From positions 15,066,001 through 15,130,000 of the forward strand of contig BTRK01000004.1 in NCBI GenBank assembly GCA_036245805.1: a DNA stretch of 64,000 bases. Reading direction: 5' to 3'. Numbering within the stretch: position 1 is the first letter of the stretch; each line of letters opens with the position of its first letter. Under the pieces are notes generated by a model. That model made no database searches, was not told where the DNA came from, and worked only from the letters and a program-made list of their open reading frames with translations. Source of the stretch: Pristionchus mayeri. Its lineage: Eukaryota > Nematoda > Chromadorea > Rhabditida > Neodiplogasteridae. The position numbers were made by a program, and so were the translations under genes. Below are positions 34,203-44,500 of this stretch, piece after piece.

Positions 34203-35624
34203 ATGCATCTCCTCCTGACTTCGCTGGTCGTGCTCGCCTCTCCTCTGCTCTCGGCGGCTGCTCCTGCCTTCAGCCTCCTGCCAGGCATCTTCGGCGGCAT
34301 TTTCGGCGGTGATAATGGCAAGTTATAGGGATGACCCAATCGACAAGGAAAGCCCATCGTGACGGTGTTCCCTCCCCCGGAATTCAATACACGTTAGGTG
34401 TGAAGCGAGTACCGACATCGTGGCGGGTCATTTTCCCCTTGTTCCTTACAACTACATCTTGTAGCTAGGTTTGCAAGATTATGAAGATATTGCAAAACAT
34501 GTCACTGAGAGGGTCATCATTTTAATAAAAATGATGTTTATTCCAGATCTGGACAACTCGCCCGATCTTTCTGGCGGAATTGGAGTGAGCGTGGCGCCGA
34601 ACTGGCAGACAGCCGCGAATCTCGGCCAGGGAGTTGCATGTAAGCACAGAAAATATCTGACAACTGTAGATTTCGTGATCATTCAAAAATTGGGAAGATC
34701 GTTTCAGCGGCCTTCAATGGGACCGTGCAATCGCTCGCCGATGGGCACAGGGCGGTTGATGCGGCTGTCATCGGAAGCGTTGCGAATGCTGCCCAGGCTG
34801 CTCTGGACATCAGTTAGTGTTCAATTTTCAAATGATACATATATTTTTAAACTTTGTTTTGCTTAATGTTGTATCATTTCGACTAGGATTCAGGTGTGCT
34901 AGTTAAAGGGGAAAATGCACATGAATATTCTCTCTCAGTATCCAACACCGGTGGCGCGCTGGGCAATGCTGCTGCTGGCTTCGCCGGCGCTCTCGGAAAC
35001 GCAGTTACCGCTCTCGGCTCCTCGCTGGGCCCTCTGGATGTTGGCGCGGGAGCGGACGCGGAGGTGGCGCTGAAGAATGCACTCGCGAAGTAAGTCATGA
35101 ATGGCCAGGATGGAGCGAACAAAACCACTCACGCACGATAGGAAGTATTGTTTCCATTCCCTAACAGTGAAGTTTTCCCTTCTTCGTTGTTCTCGTTCGC
35201 ATCACAGCCTTACTTACTCCGTGCTTTAGGTACGTCGGAGCTGTGCTCGACGCCGGAGCGCATCCAGAGAATGCTACTGTGAGTGTTTCGATTGCAATCA
35301 GATCGAGCCGTCACTGTTCTGAGTCATATAGATTTAAGTATTGACGGAGCATTTAGTCGAATCATATTTCAGAATGTGATTGTTGCTCTTCGTGATCTGA
35401 TCGGTGTCGTCGTCGAGAATGGGCTTTCGGGCAATGGAACAGCTTACGCCGGACCTCTCGGTGAGACTTTCTCATCTTCAGTAACCCCACTTTTGCTGTC
35501 AACGTCACCTCAAAACCAATATACGAAATATAACGAAAATTATGCAGGATCGATCAGCGGAGCAGCTGGAGTCAAGGAAGCGATCAACATACTCACTGGT
35601 GGTCTGCTCGGCGGCACCCTTTGA
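34203..35624 (+). CDS. Small secreted Gly/Ala-rich protein A
   Basis: Seven exons: 34203-34317, 34547-34639, 34708-34812, 34939-35089, 35230-35278, 35373-35460 and 35548-35624, predicting 225 residues. The start MHLLLTSLVVLASPLLSAAA is a signal peptide. The mature part has no long hydrophobic helix but repeated small residues and Asn/Gly (ANLGQGVA, GSVANAA, TGGALGNAAAGFAGALGNA) and ends TGGLLGGTL. Exons 2-6 are the same length as in the paralogue and all phases match, so the model is firm. The first intron begins GCAAGT, a GC-AG intron, where the paralogue has GT. I do not recognise the family. An extracellular or cuticle-related role is only a guess. Confidence 0.88.
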
Positions 35625-36260
35625 AGATAACCCCAACCATTCATCTTCATACAAATATACCTACCTCAAAACCATCCTTCGTAGATATAATTTCCTCTCT
35701 TCTCTTCATCAACCTCCGTAGAAAATCTGCCTCAAACAATCTTCTGGGCATTGGGTGTTCAAAATATTCTGGGAATAGGGTGTACTTGTGGGAAGGGGCG
35801 TTTCTGGGAATGGGGTGCTCACGTATGCTATTGGTCTACAGCATGTAGTTTTCAGCTCTTTGACAATGTTTTAATTGCGACGATAAATGCCCTCTAACTT
35901 AAATCACATTGCACAGTAGAGATTCCAATATGTTTAGCAAAATGGACATTTTTATGACCACTACTTCCGCCTTCCCCATTTTCTCGCCAGTTCCGCCTCT
36001 TGTTGTGCCCAAAATTCCCGATTTCCACGACAAATTCGGTGAAAAAGTTGGCAAAACACTAGGGGATGCCGATCTGCCATCCTCTGCAGAAGGCGCTAAG
36101 CGCATTCGAGTCACCAGCAGAGTCAAAAATTCTGGAAGTGTTCTCTTCGTTTCGGTCACTCTCTACGCTGACTCTCAGCGCTGGTCATGTGTCATGGCAT
36201 AGAACATGAAGAGCTGATTAATTCGACCTCCGCTTGCAACTACGGTATGCGACTTCCGGC

Positions 36261-36266
36261 TATAAA
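36261..36266 (+). promoter_or_regulatory. TATA box of secreted-protein gene B
   Basis: TATAAA, 56 bp before the ATG at 36322, matches the position of the box in gene A. Upstream blocks such as TTGGCAAAACACT (about 36049 and 34068) and GGCTAAGCGCATT-like sequence are shared, so the tandem duplication included the promoter. Confidence 0.7.
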
Positions 36267-36321
36267 TTCCTGCTAGCATGCACTCACACCTCAACTTCTC
36301 CTCTGCTATTCTCCGAGAAGA

Positions 36322-37717
36322 ATGCGAAACATCCTCACTGCTCTGCTTCTGCTCTGCTGCCCTCTTCCCGCCCTCGCTGCTCCCTTTACTCTGATCCCCG
36401 CTGCCTTCGGCCGCATCTTCGCAGGAGATAATGGTACGTTACATCGAGCGCTGATTTGCCGGCGTATCACATATGCCTGTCGAGGAGGGAGGGGCATCCC
36501 CTGAATAGTTCAAAACTTACAACATTCGCATAAACTCATTTAATTCCAGACCCCGACAACACACCTGATCTCTCTGCCGGAGTTGGAGTGAACTTGGTGC
36601 CCAATTGGCAGACCGCATCGAACCTCGGGCAAGGAGTAGCATGTGAGTGGCAATAAAATAGCAAATGATAAATATTACTAAGAACAACTAGAGGTTGGTG
36701 CAAACTGATCACATAGTCCATGTCTGTTATTTCCAGCCGCACTCAACGGTACCGTCCAGTCGATTGCCGATGGCCATCGAGCCGTCGACAGGGCCGTCAT
36801 TGGAAGCGTCGCGAATGCTGCCGTGTCGGGACTCGACGTCAGTGAGTGACTTTCGCCTCATTTTTGCAATTCTAAACAGTGATGGCGACAACGTTACGTG
36901 ATCATTGTCACTGCTGTGCACAAGAATCCAGGAAAGAGGCACAGTTACATGTCAGTTTCGAACTCCGGTGGAGCTCTGGGGAGTGCTGTGGCGGGCCTCA
37001 TCGGAGCTTTGGGAAATGGAGCGACGGCGGTGGGATCCTCGCTGGGCCCGCTCAATGCTGGCTTGAGTGCGGACGCAGAGGTGGAACTGAAGAATGCTTT
37101 CGAAAAGTGAGAATTTCAAAATATGAAATTTGAACAGCATCGTTCGGCCGAAAACTGGACAGACTGGTGAAAAGTGCGCCTCCTCTCTATGGTGCATGCG
37201 CAAGGGATCGGAAAATGTCATGATAAAGTGTGGAAAATGCAAAATACATTTATTTTGCAAGATTATCATAATCGCTCTTCAGGTTCGTAGGGGCTGTTAT
37301 CAGCGCTACAGCCAATCCCCAGAACGCACCGGTAAGTTTTCGGAAGCGACTGCAAAATTTCGCATATCTCATGCATAAAACTTAGAACAAGAAATTTCTC
37401 AGTTTTGTATCAACACTAATTTTTGGTATATGTCGTGCGTATTTCTGAGATCGACATCACGATCATATTACACTGATTTCCAGGCTGTGCTCGTGGCACT
37501 TCGAGATCTCATCAAAGTGACCATCGAGAATGGAATTGCGGCGAATCTAAACGCCTTCGCAGGGCCGATCGGTATGCGATGGCTACAGAAGCACATCAAA
37601 TTTACTAATACCATCTAGTTGCGATTTCTTGCAGGATCGATCAACGTTGGCGCTCAAGTCAAGGAAGCCCTGAATTTAATTACCCACGGTCTGTTGGGCG
37701 GAATGGTTAGAGGATAA
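36322..37717 (+). CDS. Small secreted Gly/Ala-rich protein B
   Basis: Tandem paralogue of gene A, 0.7 kb downstream. Exons are 36322-36433, 36550-36642, 36737-36841, 36956-37106, 37283-37331, 37484-37571 and 37635-37717, predicting 226 residues. The signal peptide reads MRNILTALLLLCCPLPALAA. Conserved blocks with A include VPNWQTASNLGQGVA, NGTVQSIADGHRAVD, SNSGGALGSAVAGLIGALGN and ENGIAANLNAFAGPI. All introns here are GT-AG. Middle exons keep identical lengths (93, 105, 151, 49, 88), while the ends differ slightly. Purifying conservation of the frame suggests both copies are functional. The function is unknown. Confidence 0.88.
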
Positions 37718-38112
37718 TCCCTATCATTCATCATCCAACGTAGAGAGATATCTACCACACCTGAAGACAAGCCTTCACATTACGCTATTGACCTACGAAC
37801 AATACGACACTTCTTTGTACACATTCTTATCGATAAAGCTTCAGCATTTATACGAAGGATACAACAAGATTAGCAAAATAGCCCCGCAACTGACTCTACC
37901 GTTGTCAGCATATCACATGAGCGAAGCATTTCAATGGAATTTTCGCAATTATACTCTCCATAATCTCACTCGCAGCATGAAATGCACCATTACTCAACTT
38001 TCCGGAACTTTCTACTTCCGGATTACGATGTTTCCACCAGTAAATGAATTTGATGTGCAATGCGGCAAACGAACTAGGAGCCTTTCCTATGAATCATGCA
38101 CACGGATTGCCT

Positions 38113-38158
<46 letters not shown>

Positions 38159-38560
38159 GCTCATCATGCATCGCCAACTTGTGTTCTTTCTGTGCTCGCA
38201 CTCACCCGATGTTTGTCTGCTCTGCTCGCCTGCGCTCCCCATCTTCCCCTCACTCTCTCGCTCCCATCTGCCTACTTCTCTTCTTCATTCTATACTGCAC
38301 ACGCTCTTCTCACTTCTCTCTAATCTCTCTTCCCTCTTCATTCTTCTCGCGCCATCCCTCTTCCCTTGCCGCACTCTCTCCCCATTTCCATCCTTTCCTC
38401 TTCCCTTTCTCGTTTTCTAGTTTCTAGTCTCTCTAATTCTCTACTACCGATGTTATAGTCTCTCCGCACACTATTCCTTGTTGCTCCGCGTTTTCTAGTC
38501 TGTGCGTGGCGTACGAATTCGATATTTTCCGCTTCATTCCAGCTTTTTCCAGTCTTAGCT
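37718..38560. repeat. Spacer with (TC)n microsatellite
   Basis: A TC dinucleotide run spans about 38117-38158, followed by about 270 bp of pyrimidine-rich sequence up to the first exon of NHR-1. No gene recognised. The tract could act as the promoter-proximal or 5' UTR region of NHR-1. Confidence 0.8.
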
Positions 38561-41500
38561 ATGAACCCCACGAAAGTTGCTAAGTCTAAGGTAAGCTATC
38601 AATTCATTATCGGTCATTTAACATCATGATCACTTTTTTATCGATGATGAAACAAAACATGAAACTTTGTAAATCGGATTTTAAGTAAAAAATGGGAATA
38701 CGGGTGGTTCACGGTCTGGATGTCTGGATTCTTTGTTTATACAAAATTCGTCAGGTTTTGGTATTTATATGGACATGTATAGCTCAAATCTCGAATAGAG
38801 TTGATGACGAATTGCTTTTCCAAATCTACCTCGTGAATGCGAATTGCAGAAGCGCTTCGGCGCCTGTCAGCAATGCCTCATCTGCGGAGGCAAGACGATC
38901 TCCGCCCATCTGGGCATGAATGTGTGCCGTGCCTGCTCCGTCTTCTATCGGTGAGCATTATCTCTTATAAATACAGGTCGAAATGCTGACAAAGGACCCA
39001 TAAAGTTACATAATTTCACTTGCGCAGAGAAATCACGAGACATACGTTGTCTTTCTACATGCAGCTCTTAGGATAGCACGCACAGACCAGTTGAAACGAG
39101 TTTTCGGTGAAGAAACCCACAAAATCGTATTATTTAGTCGTTCTGCTGGCAAGCGAGTCTATGAGTGTAGATCGGGGACCAACAAGTGTGAGGTCAACAA
39201 AGGTTTGCAATTTTTACCGTTTTTGAAATATTGTATTATGTTTTTTATCCATAAATATGTCAAGTTATTCAGGAGAATCATGCAGAAAGTGCCGCCTAGA
39301 GCGAATTGAGAAGTTACTGTCGAACAACACTGCGAATCTTGTATACTTTAACACAGGTCTTCTGAGAGAGTGCATGGAAATTGAGACCCTGTTTGACAAA
39401 AAATTGAAATAGAGTCAATCTCTTCCCCACTTATGTTATTGGTGCTCCTAAGGCCTAGTAACGTTCAGCTAACATTGTGGGGCCGTAAAATCAAAATCAC
39501 CTAAAAGCCGGCTCTGGAAATATCAAAAGTTTGAAAAATCATATCTTCGTTCAATGTTGAGTGAAAAGGTCGCTCAAAAAACAGAAATGACCGTCATCGT
39601 GTGGCAAATAAAATATCTGTTGGAAATATTCACGTAAGAGGATGAGAGAATGGTCAACATTTGGGAAATTTGTTTTTTTCACCAAAAACAAATCAGAAAA
39701 ACAGTGTTACTGGAAAAAAATATTCCACATGCAAAAGAGATCTCTTCAGATTCGAAATCTACGGCCTTTTTTACCCCGTATGAACTTCTTTCCTCAAAAA
39801 TTGCGATCGAGATATTTCCCTTTTTTCTTCACTTTTAATGCTCAACTTCGCTTTTTTGTGCGAAACTCGAAAATTCTAGTGCTTGTGTCAATGCGTTTTT
39901 CAGCCTCAACGTGGTCAAACCTTACTCAAAATATCTAAACTTGATAATACTTCCATAATTTTGTGATTTAGCGGAAATATGAGAAAATTTTATTTTTCGG
40001 AAAAATTCACTATTTCCATGAAATTTTGCGAAAAATTTTTTTCCTCAAATTTCCGCTAAATCACAAAATTATGGAAGTATTATCAAGTTTAGATATTTTG
40101 AGTAAGGATTGACCATGTTGATGCTGAAAACGCTTTGAAACAAGCACTAGAAATTTCGAGTTTTGCACAAAAATTGCACAAAAATTGCAAAAGTTGAGCA
40201 TTAAAAGTGAAGAAAATACGGAAATATCTCGATCGAAATTTTTGAGGAAAGAAGTTCATACGGGGTAAAAAAGGTCGTAGATTTAGAATCTGAAGAGATC
40301 TCTTTTGCATGTGGAATATGTTTTTCCAGTAACACTGTTTTTCTGATTTGTTTTTGGTGAAAAAACGAATTTCCCAAATGTTGACCATTTTCACATCCTC
40401 TTACGTGAATATTTCCAACAGATATTTTATTTGCCACACGATGACGGTCATTTCTGTTTTTTGAGCCTTTTTATTCAACATTGAAGGAAGATATGATTTT
40501 TTAAACTTTTGATATTTCCAGAGCCGGCTTTTAGGTGATTTTGATTTTACGGCTCCACAATGTTGGCTGAACGTTACCAGACCTTAGATGCATCAATACC
40601 ATAAGTGGGGAAGAGATTGACTCAATTTCAATTTTTTGTCAAACGCCAACTGCGATCTCTCAGAAGACCTGTGTTAATCCGACTTTACGTAAAATGAATT
40701 GGATCCACGCCACCATTCCTAAGAAAATATTTGTTTACGAGCTTCAAAACCCAAAGTACACCCAAAATGTAAACAATTTCATAGAGATAGGCAGTGAAAT
40801 ATTACAGAATCCGCAGCAACCGTCGCCGGAAATTCCTCTGGTTGAAGATTCACAGGCCTCCGAGACCGACTCAGCTCACGCACATCGCTGCGAACCGAGG
40901 CAATTCATTATTATCATTTTTTCCTGCTTTTGGCGATATCATAATTAGAGTGCTGAAAGGAAGATGGCGCGCGGTGTGGGGGGAATTAGAGGAAGATAAA
41001 TGCAAAAGTGCAAACTCTTGCGCGAAACGTGCAAACGCAAGCTCAAAAGTGGGGGAGAGCGGGGGCTCTTGAGCAATAGTTGGCTCGGTAAAACACCATT
41101 TTGAAGCTTTTTCTGATTTTCAAGTGTAATTAGTTATCCATTTGCATACCCATCCCCCACATCAGTTTGCCTGCTCCGATTTGCCTAGCGGAGGGATCAT
41201 TTTTTTCTGTTCTGCCTTCTACCGATTTTTCTGTTCTGCCTTAAACATATGTCATTTTTTTCTTGTTACTGTAGCTTTTTGGGACGTCCTCACTAGAAGC
41301 TCGAATGGGTAGCTATTTTCAAATTCGTTAAAGTCGGATCGTTCGAATGGTTCACGTTGATTTCTGTCAATGCGACCCATTAGCGTGAATCATTTCTGAT
41401 TCAAAGATGAGACTTTTGTATCACATTTGATTCAAAAGATGATACTTTTGTATCACAATTGATTTAAAATATACGACTTTTGTACCACTATTGATTCAAA

Positions 41501-44500
41501 AGATGATACTTTTTATGACTTTTCATTCAAAAGATGATACTTTTGTATCACTATTGATTCAAAATATACGACTTTTGCACCATGTTTGATTCAAAAGCGA
41601 CTTTTATTTTACGTTTATTTCAACCAGAGACGAATAAGTTAGAAAGACTGAGCGTGACCCAATCGCTGATTGACAACCTGTTTAGCATTAATCTGCTGAA
41701 CACTGGGCAGCTAAAAATCTGTTGCACAATGACTACCACTTGGGGAACTGCAATTCCATTGGTGATCAATCTGATCCTCTGGTGTTGCTAAGTTGAAAAG
41801 GTCATGCCTGTCACTCAACTACTGGTTGATAAGTTGCCAACAAGATAATTGGCCAGTTAGTGGACAACCCTCCATAATCGTGGTTGAGCGAACCAACCGC
41901 GTTTCAATTGGTAGGAAGGATTGCATTGGCAGAAATTCGCGTGCACCTGTCAAACGATCCGACTTTCCGACGATTTTGGAATTAACTAACCATTCTAGTG
42001 CCAAGTGAGGAGATCCCAAAAGGATACAGTACCGATGTGGCACAGCGAATCCACACTTGTATTGCATAAAATGTGAGGATGGCGTACGTAAACTGAAAGA
42101 ACAGACAAATCGGTTAAAATACCCATAAAACCGAGTCGAGTCAACTCTTTTTTCTATGTAAATCGGTACAAGTAAACAAATGTGGAATGTGTATTCAAAT
42201 GGATCACTAACTACAGGGTGCGCCAAAATTACCCGAACTGATATTTTCATATGATTTCCACCTTTGGAATTTGACTTGAGCGATCTGGTTCATGATAAAT
42301 TTAACCAGCGATATGGGCAATAGTTATATACTAGCTAATTTTGATGGGACCTCAATTAGCTCTGGAAAAGACCTTGAGTCACTGCTCATATGCAACTGTC
42401 AATTCCCGCAGGAAATTTTCAGCGATTTCGTTTCATGCTTCGAGAAGGAGAGCTTAAAATAAGATTAGTGCCGAGTTCTTGGTAGAGGGCATCTTGGCCA
42501 GCAACACCCCCTAACACTGAAATCGAAGGGTTGAGATCGAGGGAGTTCGGGAGTCAATCAATCAGCGTGATTAATCGGGTGCACGGGTGTCCAGACACTA
42601 CTTTTTCTTGTGAATGATAGCAGAATCTTGCTGAACGATCTAGTGGCCCACATCGAAGTGGCAGTGGATCCAGGGCAGAAGCACGTCTCCGAGGATATGC
42701 TTCATGTAATACTCCCTATTGATCTAGACGCCCGGAATGACAAAAATGAGAGAGAGCTTTCATGTTGAGCGGTCGCAAACTCTGAGAGGGGATAGCTGGT
42801 AAAACCAGAGACTTCACAACTGTTTTAGGATTCTTCAGGATCAGAGGCACTGATAATGTCGATTTGCCAAATCGACTTCGCCTTCGACAGTAAATATATT
42901 TGCATTGCTGAACAACGTACTAAAGTGCACGGACCTGGTAGTACATGATAACGGTATCGGATGCAAGCGACTTGTGAACGCAGAGTCAATGAGCGATGTC
43001 ACACTGTCCTTGTACAGGCCCAGAATGCGGATTGGATGCTACTAGATATCGTCATTACTAGATGGCTTGACAATCTGATATGAAACCTTGAATAGTGAGT
43101 GGAAATTGATCACTCGTCATGATGATGCAATATAGATCGCGCATATCGATTGGGCCGCGAGACCACAGAAAGATGAAATCAGTTCGGGTAATTTTGGCGC
43201 ACCCTGTACATTTAAAATTTCTGTAGAAAAACCTCAGAAACGGTGTTTTACCAAGCCAACTCTAGCGCAAGAGCCCTCATCCTCTCTCTCTTGCGCAAGA
43301 GTTTGCACTTTGCCCTCTCCTCTTCCTCATTTTCATTTCTCGCCGCGCACGAGCGGCAGAGTCTTCCTTTCACACTTCCTTTCAGCAGTCTAATCAAAAT
43401 ACGAAGAACTAAGTAAAACCATTCAAAATTTAGCAAATATTTCAGCAGTTCCGAGTCTTCTTATTGTTGTCCCAGATCTTCACCCATTCTCGAGAGAGTT
43501 CGTGAAGCTTACAAGTGAGAATTTAGTAGATGTATTATCAAAACATCAATATGAACAACATTAATAATTAATAATTTTAATTTTCAAAAATATTTCATCA
43601 TGACAGAGTGATGAGCGAGATTCGGCTCACGAGCGAACTGCTTGCTCGACCCGTTCCACCTCATCCGGCGCTGATAAATGAAGACGATTGCGTGAGTTCC
43701 TGAACTGCAGTAATTGAAAAAAATGGAATTTTGAGACCTTCGAGCGGGCGACCTTTGGTAAACTGAGTGTGATTAATCAAATATTTCTCACCACGATCAT
43801 GGGATTCGGACGATCAGCGTTTCCCGAGTTCAAGATGCTCAGTAGAGAACAGCAGGTAACAACATATCGAGTCGTTCTTTTGAATGCAGAGGATCACATT
43901 TTGCATGGAGGCAAATTCCCAAAAAAGCAACATTTCTTTAGTTGACGATTGCCAAGAATTTCCTGTATCGCTTCGGCCCGATGAGACTTTTTTCACATTT
44001 GATTCAAAAGATGATACTTTTGTATCACTATGATTCAAAAGATGAGACTTTTTTTATAACTTTTGATTCAACAGATGCGACTTTCGCATCACGTTTGATT
44101 CAAAATATGCGACTTTCCCTTCACGTTTATTTCAACTAGTGACGAATAAGTTTGAAAGAGTGAGCCTGACCCAATTGCTGCATGTAGACAAATTCCCAAA
44201 AACAACACTTCTTTAGTGGACAATTGCCAAGAATTTCTTGTATCGCTTCGGCCCGTTCGAGTCATCCTATCGAGCGGACAGGCTATTTCCCGACGAACCG
44301 GAGAGGCGAGTTTCTCAATTTAATTGGGAAAGGGCGATTCGAGTGAGAAAATTATAGTTGTCTTCCAGAATTTTCGCTGGTTACACGTACTGGATCACTC
44401 ATCATTACGATGAGCACTTCTATAGCGATTGCCCGAACGCTATCGACATTGAACACGTGAAAACGTAACTATACTTTAAATTTATCTATTTTCGCTTACA

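Larger units (their letters stand above)
40946..43392. mobile_element. hAT-like element in NHR-1 intron 5
   Basis: The ends TAGAGTGCTGAAAGG and the complement of TAGACTGCTGAAAGG begin inverted arms of about 160 bp. The flanking 8-mers ATCATAAT (40938-40945) and ATCAAAAT (43393-43400) match at 7 of 8, as a hAT target duplication would. It carries 28-30 bp satellite-like repeats at 41395-41600 (GATTCAAAAGATGATACTTT) and a nested maT-like copy. No hAT transposase is evident. Confidence 0.75.

Noticed and set aside
38096..38427. Plus-strand ORFs of up to 210 codons upstream of NHR-1.
   Set aside because: They run through the (TC)n microsatellite and pyrimidine tract and encode only Ser/Leu/Phe-rich low-complexity sequence.
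39341..40931. Open frame continuing from NHR-1 exon 4 across the TTAA site into 40678-40947, which would place the palindrome inside a coding exon.
   Set aside because: The paralogue NHR-2 has an intron at this point, and GTATAC at 39341 plus ATTACAG before 40808 give an exon 5 of matching position, phase and similar length. The open frame is most likely chance.
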